From Thermoplasmata archaeon (lineage in GTDB: Archaea > Thermoplasmatota > Thermoplasmata > Thermoplasmatales > Thermoplasmataceae): a stretch of DNA of 32,971 bases. The translations under genes and the position numbers were made by a program. The number at the start of each line of letters is the position of its first letter. The first letter of the stretch is position 1. This document shows positions 7,781 to 15,189 of the stretch, piece after piece. The DNA is taken from assembly GCA_021846695.1 (NCBI GenBank), contig JAJZWN010000012.1, forward strand, positions 1-32,971. Direction: 5' to 3'. The notes under the pieces are model-generated. The model was not told the origin of the DNA, searched no databases, and was given only the letters and a program-made list of their open reading frames with translations.

Positions 7781-7802
7781 GAAGCATTGAGCCATCGGCT
7801 TC
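7781..7802. promoter_or_regulatory. inverted repeat near the DUF211-VIT transcription start
   Basis: GAAGC (7781-7785) and GCTTC (7798-7802) flank 12 bp just downstream of the minus-strand TATA box (about 7812-7820). The predicted start of transcription, about 7790, falls inside it, so it is better placed as a DNA operator than as an RNA hairpin. Binding of a metal-responsive repressor is a guess. Confidence 0.3.
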
Positions 7803-7915
7803 ATTCTTCTCTATTTATATCAAATATTAAATGATGATTTATTAACCTTTTGCAATTTGATTATTTCCGTGTATAACCTGCATATATTTTTATATTAAAT
7901 TGCATATCAAAACCA

Positions 7916-9016
7916 ATGATTACCATTGCATTCGTCATACCTTCCAGCATTAATTATAATGGAGGCATAGAAAAAACAATTTCGCGTTATAATTCCTTTA
8001 AAACACAGAATTTTAAAAAAATAGTCCTTCAGGGTATACCCGCACATGGCACAGAGAATCTTTATGGAATCAGATCAGTTTACTCTAAATTGATAATAGG
8101 CACTTCGGGCAAAATGAATTTTGCCATAAGGTTAATGGCACCTATTATTCTCAAATTTGACAGGATAATGAATTTGACAATTATCAGAAACATTGAGAAG
8201 AATTCCAATATAATTTATCTGACAAATGATGATTACTATTATCTGTTTAAACATAATTCATTTTTCGTATGGAGTGAACACGGGAATATACCTTCAAACT
8301 ATACAGGAGTAAAAATACTCAATAATGCCATATCTGCCTTAATAAAAAATAATCTAATGTTCAGAAAAATCAAAGCAGTACACCTCATAAACTGCTATAA
8401 CAGTGAGCACATACCATTCAGTAAATATTTTTGTGTACCAAACGGTGTCGATTCTTCCAGATTCTATCCCGCAGAAAGGAAACATAATACAATTAGGCTA
8501 CTTTTCGTGGGAAGACTGGAAAAATCCAAGGGAATAGACAAAATTGTCAATATATTCAGGAATCATAACTTAAATATGGAGCTAACAGTAGTAGGTTCAG
8601 GTGAACTTGAATCACTTTTTTCATCCCGAATCAAAAATGTTAATTATATAAAAAATCCTGATGATGATAGATTAGGGGAGATATACAGAAATTCAGATGC
8701 CTTTATTTTTCCATCGATACTGGAAAACTTCGGTAACGTTGTCCTCGAAGCAGTGTCATCAGGTCTCTATGTTGTGGCCTCTGAATCCCTGAAACCACGT
8801 TTTGATGACATTGAAAAAATGAATTTTCTGGAATATATGGATAATACAGAAGCAGGAATACTGAAATCACTGGAGAAGATAGGAGAAAAAATAGAATATA
8901 CAGGCAAATATGAGAATAAAATCGCCATACATGATTATATATCCGGGAAATATGGGTGGGACATTATCCTTAGAAAATTTTATGAGGGAATAGAAAAGGT
9001 ATATTCTGAGAAATGA
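7916..9016 (+). CDS. glycosyltransferase family 4 (GT-B)
   Basis: A 366-residue sugar transferase with two Rossmann domains. The N-terminal part starts ITIAFVIPSSINYNGGIEKT, with the usual GG-x-E loop for acceptor binding. The C-terminal domain has LLFVGRLEKSKGIDKIV, then VVGSGELE, and ends with the E-x7-E motif in PSILENFGNVVLEAVSSG, which binds the nucleotide sugar. There is no membrane helix, so the enzyme is cytosolic or peripheral. Donor and acceptor are unknown; lipid, glycan or glycoprotein assembly would all fit. The TATA box TTTTTATATT (7887-7896) is 25 nt before the ATG, so the start is leaderless and the gene is monocistronic. Confidence 0.88.
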   Translation: MITIAFVIPSSINYNGGIEKTISRYNSFKTQNFKKIVLQGIPAHGTENLYGIRSVYSKLIIGTSGKMNFAIRLMAPIILKFDRIMNLTIIRNIEKNSNIIYLTNDDYYYLFKHNSFFVWSEHGNIPSNYTGVKILNNAISALIKNNLMFRKIKAVHLINCYNSEHIPFSKYFCVPNGVDSSRFYPAERKHNTIRLLFVGRLEKSKGIDKIVNIFRNHNLNMELTVVGSGELESLFSSRIKNVNYIKNPDDDRLGEIYRNSDAFIFPSILENFGNVVLEAVSSGLYVVASESLKPRFDDIEKMNFLEYMDNTEAGILKSLEKIGEKIEYTGKYENKIAIHDYISGKYGWDIILRKFYEGIEKVYSEK

Positions 9017-9093
9017 TTTTTATATATTCATAAGAGTATGATAAAAGGATACGAAAAAATAAAAATTTTATAGGATATGGGAATTAAATATTT

Positions 9094-9768
9094 ATGAAAA
9101 CTGAAATAACTTGGCATGGACATGCAGGATTTTCAATAAAGAATGGCATTAGTATACTTGTTGACCCATTTTTCAGCGGAAATCCACTGGCGAAGGCAGA
9201 TGTCGAAGACGTGAAAGCCGATCTTATACTGGTAACACACGGACATTTTGACCATGCAGGAGATGCCGTTAAAATAGCAAAGAAAAATCAATCTCCTATT
9301 GTTTGTTCCTTCGAACTTTCCGAAATTATCAAAAAGGAGCAGGTGGAGACCATAGATATCAACCCGGGAGGAACAATTGAGTATAAGGGCGTAAGGGCAA
9401 CAGCTGTTCCTGCAATACATTCCTCAAGTTATAACGGTTTATATGCGGGTGAGGCAATGGGGTATATTATAGACAATAAAGATGTAAAAATATATCACGG
9501 GGGCGATACCACCTTTTTCAAGGATATGGAACTGATAGGAAGTGTGTATCACCCGGACATTGCCATGGTGCCTATAGGGGGACATTATACTATGGATGTT
9601 GATGGGGCAGTGGAAGCACTTAAGCTTCTTAAGGTAAAAAATGCCATTCCAATGCATTACAATACATTCCCACCTATTAAGGCTGACCCAGTGGAATTCC
9701 AGAAAAAGGCCGAAAAATTAGGCATAGTGGTAACAATTCCCGAAATAGAAAAAACCTTCAAAGTATAG
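9094..9768 (+). CDS. UPF0173 metal-dependent hydrolase (metallo-beta-lactamase fold)
   Basis: A 224-residue protein that matches UPF0173 along its whole length: ITWHGHAGFSIK at the start, DPFFSGNP, VTHGHFDHAGD with the H-x-H-x-D-H metal motif (H49, H51, D53, H54), AIHSSS, the IYHGGDTTFF strand with the bridging Asp, MVPIGGHYTMD and AIPMHYNTFPP. Family members bind two metals and hydrolyse unknown substrates in the cytosol. It has its own TATA box (about 9065-9073), 25 nt before the ATG. It converges on the VirB4-like gene with 20 bp between stops, and no functional link to that module is implied. Confidence 0.9.
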   Translation: MKTEITWHGHAGFSIKNGISILVDPFFSGNPLAKADVEDVKADLILVTHGHFDHAGDAVKIAKKNQSPIVCSFELSEIIKKEQVETIDINPGGTIEYKGVRATAVPAIHSSSYNGLYAGEAMGYIIDNKDVKIYHGGDTTFFKDMELIGSVYHPDIAMVPIGGHYTMDVDGAVEALKLLKVKNAIPMHYNTFPPIKADPVEFQKKAEKLGIVVTIPEIEKTFKV

Positions 9769-9788
9769 AATTGTTAACCATAAATCAG

Positions 9789-11843
9789 TTATTTTTCACT
9801 ATTCCCATAAATTTTTAATTTTCTTATAAGTGTTCCAGTGGCATAGAAACATTCGGAATAATCAGAAGAATTTCCGCCAGCCAGAGCTGTGGGGTCAATT
9901 TCGTATCCCAGGAAAAGTCTGTCTTTAATTTTCCCATGCTGCCTGAATATAAAGTAATTGATAGAATTCATTAGTACTGATTCAGAATAGCTATTCATGT
10001 AGTAATCTTCTATATTCTGGGTTACTGTTATAAGTGAAGTTTTGAAATGCCGGGAGTTCCTTGCAAGCATGTCTATTATCTCTGCATCTTTAGAATTCCT
10101 GAGGAACAGGTGGCTTTCATCTATCACAACAACCTTCTCTTTCTTCTCCATTTCAACAATTGAAATTATCTGAGTAAACACCAGACTGAAAAAGGCATCT
10201 CTCAAGGATTCATTTTTGTGATCAAACCTGAATACTGCTGATTCCCCATGAAGCTTTACAGGGGTTGTAAGTGGCATATGCCAAACATTTCCTGATATTG
10301 CCACATCCCTGCAGTACAATGTGTCAAGTTCAGAAATCACTTTACTAAATTTTATTGCCCCTGATTTTTCCCCCAGTTTCATTAATGTACCGGTTATTCT
10401 TTTCCCGGGTATGCCTGTTATTTTTTCCAAAGCCCCAGCTACCGTACTGAACATTTCAGGAGTTTCTATTGAAAAATCTATATACTCACCCAGAGAGAGG
10501 TCGACAATTACATCCGAGTTGTATTCACTCAGAGGATCTATTATGTATATTTTCGCAGTGCTCATTTTGTTCAGCAACCTTTTTGTGAAATAAGATTTTC
10601 CAGATCCTGTTTCGCCTGTTATTGCAATGTTATACGAATTCCCACTGAAAGGTTTAAAATAAAGAGCTTTACCTGTGATAGCATTGACTGCCAGAGGTTT
10701 TTGGTTTCCTGATGGCACTGGTGTGAATGAACATGGAAAAATTTCTGATATGGATGCAGAATCCATCATATATTTTATCCCCTGGGTACCAAGGTTTAGA
10801 GGATTAAATGTGTGTTTATTGAAAAAATGAAAATTCTTCAACCTGAACCCTATGGATTCCATAGTTTTCACGAATGACTCAGTATTTGAACGCAGTACAG
10901 CGGGATGTTTAGATACAACTGCGAACCTCATTGATACATTGTAGAGTTTTTCCTGATTTGCCATATATTCCAGAGATGATATCTGTTTCTTGATGAGTGA
11001 GGCATAATGCCCTGATTTTGTATAAACTAGCTCTGCTTTTCTTGCTGAAAGGAGCCTTTTGACCAGAACATCACTGTTTTTAACTGTATTTATCTCCATG
11101 TTTATTTCAACAATAAAACCCAGCTTTTCAATTGCTGTTTGATAAAGGAAATCCTGGGAGTAATCGGTATCCAGAAGGTCAAGATAGGAACGGAACAGTC
11201 CATCCGTTGACACATATCGGGAATAGGGAGTTACATCTTTTGGAAAGAAAGAATTCATTGTTTCCTCATCCCCTATGGCTCTGGCATGAAATGCGGGGTT
11301 TGAAAGTATTATGGATATGTTGCTGTTCAATGAATCCATGGCGCTGTCAACACTTGTTCCGTATGTTTTCAGTATAATATAAGTCCTGTAATAATTCGCT
11401 CCATTGCAAATTTCAGACCGGGTTATTATATTTGCACTGCATGTCAAATTATTTATCATATTCCTTATATTCCTTATCTGGTTCGATTTGCTACTGTCTG
11501 TATAGAGTTCCCTGTTATCTATCTCAACCCCAGAAAATATCTCTTTCCCGTAAATCCCAAAAAGCAGGCCATTATTAATGAATCTTATATTTGACAGACC
11601 TTTTCCATGAAAATACAGCTTCCTCAATTTTCTTATGTTAGAGAAATTGAATCCTATGTATCCCATAAAGGCAAAGTAAAGAGAAACTGCGGTCAGCGAT
11701 GCAACTAGGCTAAATGTGAAAAGTATGGCAGTTAATGAAATCCCTGCAAGTACCATTACAAATTTTTCCACTGGCATATTATATATGTATGACCTGAAAT
11801 TGTATACATTTGACGGAATCCTAATGCAAACCACCAGCTTCAT
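9789..11843 (-). CDS. VirB4/HerA-like ATPase of a type IV secretion-like (Ced/Ted-like) module
   Basis: A 684-residue ATPase expected to energise DNA or pilin movement at the membrane. The Walker A motif GETGSGKS is at 410-417, Walker B VVVIDESHLF is at 571-580, and the RNSRHFKTSLITVTQN segment at 595-610 matches the arginine/TQ region of VirB4 and HerA enzymes. The N-terminus has two membrane helices (about 27-68), resembling a VirB3-like piece fused to VirB4. Residues 100-400 form the less conserved VirB4 N-domain. The start overlaps the VirB6-like gene by 23 bp, so translation is coupled. No relaxase or coupling protein is nearby. In Sulfolobales CedB and in Thermoproteales TedB are the corresponding import ATPases; assignment to that group rather than a conjugation system is inferred from the neighbours. 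Confidence 0.8.
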   Translation of the reverse strand: MKLVVCIRIPSNVYNFRSYIYNMPVEKFVMVLAGISLTAILFTFSLVASLTAVSLYFAFMGYIGFNFSNIRKLRKLYFHGKGLSNIRFINNGLLFGIYGKEIFSGVEIDNRELYTDSSKSNQIRNIRNMINNLTCSANIITRSEICNGANYYRTYIILKTYGTSVDSAMDSLNSNISIILSNPAFHARAIGDEETMNSFFPKDVTPYSRYVSTDGLFRSYLDLLDTDYSQDFLYQTAIEKLGFIVEINMEINTVKNSDVLVKRLLSARKAELVYTKSGHYASLIKKQISSLEYMANQEKLYNVSMRFAVVSKHPAVLRSNTESFVKTMESIGFRLKNFHFFNKHTFNPLNLGTQGIKYMMDSASISEIFPCSFTPVPSGNQKPLAVNAITGKALYFKPFSGNSYNIAITGETGSGKSYFTKRLLNKMSTAKIYIIDPLSEYNSDVIVDLSLGEYIDFSIETPEMFSTVAGALEKITGIPGKRITGTLMKLGEKSGAIKFSKVISELDTLYCRDVAISGNVWHMPLTTPVKLHGESAVFRFDHKNESLRDAFFSLVFTQIISIVEMEKKEKVVVIDESHLFLRNSKDAEIIDMLARNSRHFKTSLITVTQNIEDYYMNSYSESVLMNSINYFIFRQHGKIKDRLFLGYEIDPTALAGGNSSDYSECFYATGTLIRKLKIYGNSEK

Positions 11844-12747
11844 CTATAATTCCGGGTATAAGGTTTTTAGAGGTATTTGATTCTATAATTCCTAGTTCCA
11901 CACCCCCGTTCAGGAGGGAAGTGGGATTTAATCCATCAATCCCGGTGGATATTTCAGTCATTGCCGCATCTGTTGTAAGAAAATTCATGCTACCCTGAAA
12001 ATACCTGTAAATTTCAGTCACAAAAAACAGAGGAGCAGTTGCGGCCACATAAATTAAACCAATTTCCAGAAAGGGATTATTGAACATGCCAATTAGGTAG
12101 AGAATAATGATAGTGAAGAACGGAAAAAATGTCAGCTCAAAGAATATTCTATAAAGTTTAAGTATTTGTTTCTCACTTCCCGGAACCATAAGCAGTATTG
12201 ATGCGACCGGCATGAAAAGTATGAAAAACAAAATTAATGCCTGCCGGATTATAAGTATGCCGAATAAAAGTACAATTGCCAGAATAAAGGTACCTGTAAA
12301 TAAAATAGATATGAAGCTGTTTGCACCAGAGATGCCTGAAAATTCCAGTCCGTACCAGTTAGGCTTCAATGTATAGATATTGTTGTAAAAAATCAGTGAA
12401 ATACTCATAAAAAACATTGATATCCTGTAGGATGATTCAAAAAGCACAATAGAAGCAAATATTTTGATCAATAGTTTTGCAGGTGAATATGGCTTTATAA
12501 GTGAGTTGTATGCAAACATAATTATGGCTGAAACTGTGATTGCAACAAGGATAATATCAGAGTAGACGTTGTTGAACAGGTACCTGTAAAAAGTTATAAA
12601 TGATGAATTCCCGTGTATAAACTGTATATATGAATATTCTGGATTGAGCCCGTAATTTACCATGAGGTGCCACAAAAATATTATAGAAGACCTTGCAAGG
12701 GTGGTTATTGCCTCAAGAATTCCATTAAAAATAGAGGTATAAGTCAT
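11821..12747 (-). CDS. polytopic membrane protein, VirB6/CedA-like
   Basis: A 308-residue membrane protein with about six or seven hydrophobic helices. Approximate positions are 62-82, 92-122 (one or two), 144-167, 168-188, 205-222 and 227-245, followed by a polar 60-residue tail. This layout, with an amphipathic N-terminus, a central bundle and a soluble tail, is typical of VirB6/TrbL and of CedA, the channel-forming parts of type IV systems. Sequence identity of such proteins is low, so the call rests mainly on topology and on lying between a VirB4-like ATPase and a two-helix VirB2-like protein with overlaps at both ends (4 bp and 23 bp). It should sit in the cytoplasmic membrane and form or gate the DNA or pilin path. 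Confidence 0.62.
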   Translation of the reverse strand: MTYTSIFNGILEAITTLARSSIIFLWHLMVNYGLNPEYSYIQFIHGNSSFITFYRYLFNNVYSDIILVAITVSAIIMFAYNSLIKPYSPAKLLIKIFASIVLFESSYRISMFFMSISLIFYNNIYTLKPNWYGLEFSGISGANSFISILFTGTFILAIVLLFGILIIRQALILFFILFMPVASILLMVPGSEKQILKLYRIFFELTFFPFFTIIILYLIGMFNNPFLEIGLIYVAATAPLFFVTEIYRYFQGSMNFLTTDAAMTEISTGIDGLNPTSLLNGGVELGIIESNTSKNLIPGIIDEAGGLH

Positions 12748-13001
12748 ACTTTGCCTGTAACCACATAGTTAAAAACGGTAAACAGTATCCCGCTTATTGC
12801 CATTATGTATATGACAGTGCCTATGGCAGCGTTTTTCAGTCTCTCCCTTGCCATTATCTTTTTGTTCTCATCAGTGCTGAAAAAATTTAGTGCTATTGGT
12901 ATCCATAAAAGTGTGATCAAAACTGCAGACACCGATATTACTATATCATCCACTCTGCCCATCATAGCATTTATTGATGCAATAGCATAGTCAATTAACA
13001 T
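12744..13001 (-). CDS. small two-helix membrane protein, VirB2/CedA1-like pilin candidate
   Basis: An 85-residue protein with two membrane helices at about 20-41 and 60-82, joined by a short charged loop TDENKKIMARERLKNA. There is no signal peptide. VirB2/TrbC pilins and the archaeal CedA1/TedC pilins share this helix-loop-helix plan with a basic cytosolic loop. It is the first gene of the three-gene unit; its stop overlaps the next start by 4 bp. A TATA-like TATTTTATAT (13021-13030, minus strand) lies 24 nt upstream of the ATG, giving a leaderless mRNA. If the analogy holds, it would polymerise into a conjugation-like pilus or line the import channel. The family call rests on size, topology and context, not on a recognised sequence motif. 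Confidence 0.55.
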   Translation of the reverse strand: MLIDYAIASINAMMGRVDDIVISVSAVLITLLWIPIALNFFSTDENKKIMARERLKNAAIGTVIYIMAISGILFTVFNYVVTGKV

Positions 13002-13020
13002 TTTTGATGATAATACGAAG

Positions 13021-13030
13021 ATATAAAATA
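13021..13030 (-). promoter_or_regulatory. TATA box for the VirB2-VirB6-VirB4-like operon
   Basis: Read on the minus strand, TATTTTATAT is centred about 24 nt before the ATG of the first gene (13001). It lies between the DUF72 stop and that ATG, so the three genes probably form their own leaderless transcription unit. Confidence 0.5.
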
Positions 13031-13053
13031 TTAACGCCTAAAATTATAAGATA

Positions 13054-13839
13054 TTAGAAAAGTTTCTTCTGCCTGTCCACGACCATGGGAGGAGGTGCCG
13101 GCATTCCAAGACGGTACCTTACAAATTTGATAGTGTCCGGTGAGAGCCCTTCATAATGGTTATTTGCGTATATGAAGGCCGTACCGTTTCCTGAATCATG
13201 GTTTTTTATCCTTTCTACCCACTGTATAACCTCACTGTGCCGGTTTATTCTTAATTCACCAAGTTCCTTTTTAGTGAGTGATTTATTGCCTAAAAAACGC
13301 ACGTATAGATTTTCAGTAGTTTTTATTTCCGGGGTTTTAAGATAGTCAATAACCGACCATACCATTATAACATTGTATTTTTTGAGCATATCATAAACTT
13401 CTTTCCTGAACCATGAAATGTGTCTGAACTCAACTGCATATTTTAATTCATCTGGGAGCATTTCAAGAAAATTCTCCAGCACCGTTAAATTAAATGTAAA
13501 ATCAGGTGGGAGCTGAACCAGTATTATTCCTAGTTTCTCACCAAGAATTGAAATATTTTTTATAAAGTAAACAAGGTCATCTTCGCATTTTACAAGTTTT
13601 TCCTCATGTGTTATCTTCCTGGGCATTTTTGGTGAAAACAAAAAATTATCTGGAACAGAATTATACCATTTTTTAACTGTTTCCTGGCCCTGAGCCGCAT
13701 AGAATGTAGAATCTATTTCAACAGTGTCAAATATTCTGGAATAAACATTCAAAAAATTTGATGGGGGTTCTGAATAATTATAAATCTTGCCTCTCCAGAA
13801 TTCATAACTCCAGCCCGAACAGCCTGTACGGTAAATCAT
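13054..13839 (-). CDS. DUF72 (YecE-like) family protein
   Basis: A 261-residue TIM-barrel-like protein of the widespread DUF72 family. It begins with YRTGCSGWSYEFWRGKIYN, the usual G-x-S-G-W-x-Y start, and continues with FDTVEIDSTFYAA, FLFSPKMPRKITHE, GIILVQLPPDF, KYAVEFRHISWF and FIYANNHYEG, all in the expected order, so it looks intact. The biochemical function of the family is unknown. It sits between the D12 methyltransferase (95 bp upstream) and the type IV-like operon, all on the minus strand, but the operon has its own TATA box. Confidence 0.9.
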   Translation of the reverse strand: MIYRTGCSGWSYEFWRGKIYNYSEPPSNFLNVYSRIFDTVEIDSTFYAAQGQETVKKWYNSVPDNFLFSPKMPRKITHEEKLVKCEDDLVYFIKNISILGEKLGIILVQLPPDFTFNLTVLENFLEMLPDELKYAVEFRHISWFRKEVYDMLKKYNVIMVWSVIDYLKTPEIKTTENLYVRFLGNKSLTKKELGELRINRHSEVIQWVERIKNHDSGNGTAFIYANNHYEGLSPDTIKFVRYRLGMPAPPPMVVDRQKKLF

Positions 13840-13934
13840 TAATAATGTAATTTAATGATGCATAATAATTGTTATCCATTCTAATTCATTTTTTTACTTC
13901 CTGAAAGGTGAGACGGTAATTCGGAATTCCAGGA

Positions 13935-14708
13935 TTATAGTTTTATGCCACTGTTAGTATAGAATGAGACTTTCCTGGAACTGGTTACTCCTGGTTTCCC
14001 GTTTTCATTCCTATATTCCTTTACAAATGATGGTTTTCCAAATACTTTTACCGGAAGGCTATCAATGGAATTGAAATTCATGAGGTATGTGCCTTCTATG
14101 CTACCTATTACTTTTTTTAAATCAATGAAATCACTTTCAAGGAAATTATGCACATACCACTCCTTTCCTGGATATGGCGGGTCCAGATAAAAAAAGGTGT
14201 CGTGATCGTCGTATTTATCAATGAGTTCCCTGAAGTCCATATTCTCTATTTTCATTCTCCGTATCTTGGGCTCAGCCTTCAGAAGGTTGGACACATTTTT
14301 GCGGTATGTGCCATAGAGGGATTTGTCCTTTTTGCCATATGTTTCTCCCATGCCTCCAAATCCGGTGTTAAAATTAAAGAAAATGGAAAAAGCCTTTTCC
14401 ACCTCAGGATTGCCGATATCCATTACTATTCTGCCATCATAATAATCAAAAAACATGTTACGGTCTCTTGCAAGAGCATCAGCAGCCTTATAGAATGGTT
14501 CGAAGTTATTTTTCAGCACATTAAATAATGTATAAAGTTCCCTGTTAATATCATTATAAATCTCCATTCCGGCATGTATGTTAATAAGCACCGAAGCTGA
14601 TCCGGAAAATACATCAACGAATCTTGAACATTGAGATAAATCGTATACACGTTGAATTTCACCAACAATTGTGGTTTTTGAACCTGGATACTTGATCATT
14701 CTCAACAT
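13935..14708 (-). CDS. D12-class DNA adenine-N6 methyltransferase (Dam-like)
   Basis: A 257-residue methyltransferase that transfers a methyl group from S-adenosylmethionine to adenine N6 in DNA. It shows the D12-class order: MIKYPGSKTTIV at 4-15, motif I FVDVFSGSASVLIN at 30-43, YNDINREL at 51-58 and the catalytic motif IV DPPY at 176-179. No restriction endonuclease gene adjoins it, so it looks like a solitary methyltransferase; the target sequence cannot be read. The ATG at 14708 lies about 26 nt from a TATA-like element (14731-14740). The codon for Met4 is an alternative start that would remove only three residues. It could mark self DNA, relevant to the nearby DNA transfer-like genes, but that is speculation. 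Confidence 0.88.
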   Translation of the reverse strand: MLRMIKYPGSKTTIVGEIQRVYDLSQCSRFVDVFSGSASVLINIHAGMEIYNDINRELYTLFNVLKNNFEPFYKAADALARDRNMFFDYYDGRIVMDIGNPEVEKAFSIFFNFNTGFGGMGETYGKKDKSLYGTYRKNVSNLLKAEPKIRRMKIENMDFRELIDKYDDHDTFFYLDPPYPGKEWYVHNFLESDFIDLKKVIGSIEGTYLMNFNSIDSLPVKVFGKPSFVKEYRNENGKPGVTSSRKVSFYTNSGIKL

Positions 14709-14879
14709 ATACAGTTTATTGCTATGCCAATATAATATTTAATGTATGGTCAAGTTTTTTGTTAAGAGATTAACTACTGTTCCCCGTGTTATCAATTCTC
14801 TTTAATTGTTCCCCACAAAAATGTTTATAGATTCTGAAATCATTGATGTTTGCGAGCTTTTCTGCATAACTGCATAAGT

Positions 14880-15070
14880 CCAGTGAACAAAGGTGCTTGA
14901 AACCGGTGAACGACGAAGAGGTCTCTCCCGCAAGGAGCGTTCTGATATATGTATGGGGTTGGTGATCTGCCGTAGAACAGAAATGGAATGGGGTAGGGGC
15001 TTTGGGGTTAAGGCCACGAAGTTTAAGCGGCAGACAGATGAGAACTCCCAGAGGCAGGTGTTAATATGTT
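14880..15070 (+). mobile_element. possible IS200/IS605 (tnpB) 3' remnant or structured RNA
   Basis: Within the gene-free stretch 14709-15189 this part is visibly richer in G+C than its surroundings. One plus-strand frame reads CLKPVNDEEVSPARSV, like a tnpB C-terminal tail, but stops follow. The segment CTGCCGTAGAACAGAAATGG (14967-14986) closely resembles the minus strand of 19832-19857, another GC-rich patch. Local hairpins include CTCC/GGAG around CGCAA and GGCTTT/AAGGCC around GGGGTT. No transposase domain remains, so this is a decayed element end, possibly with guide-RNA (omega RNA) sequence, or an unrelated RNA. The rest of 14709-15189 shows nothing else I can name. Confidence 0.33.
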
Positions 15071-15189
15071 TAACAGAAATCATAACCTAAGTGAGATAAA
15101 GTCTATTGCCCATAAATTTAACCAGAAGTATAGTTGAGTAATAATATTCCATTGACATATTTTTATATACGGATTGACGTTATATTATT

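Noticed and set aside
7793..7804. Short upstream reading frame before the DUF211 gene
   Set aside because: Two ATGs could start a 7- to 10-codon frame ending before the DUF211 start, but the predicted transcription start (about 7790) lies downstream of them.
9789..13001. Integrated conjugative plasmid or prophage
   Set aside because: No relaxase, coupling ATPase, integrase, attachment repeats or flanking tRNA is seen; the neighbours are ordinary chromosomal genes.
14802..15083. Minus-strand open frame of 93 codons in the GC-rich intergenic patch
   Set aside because: No start signal, no domain, and base composition suggests an element remnant or RNA rather than a gene.
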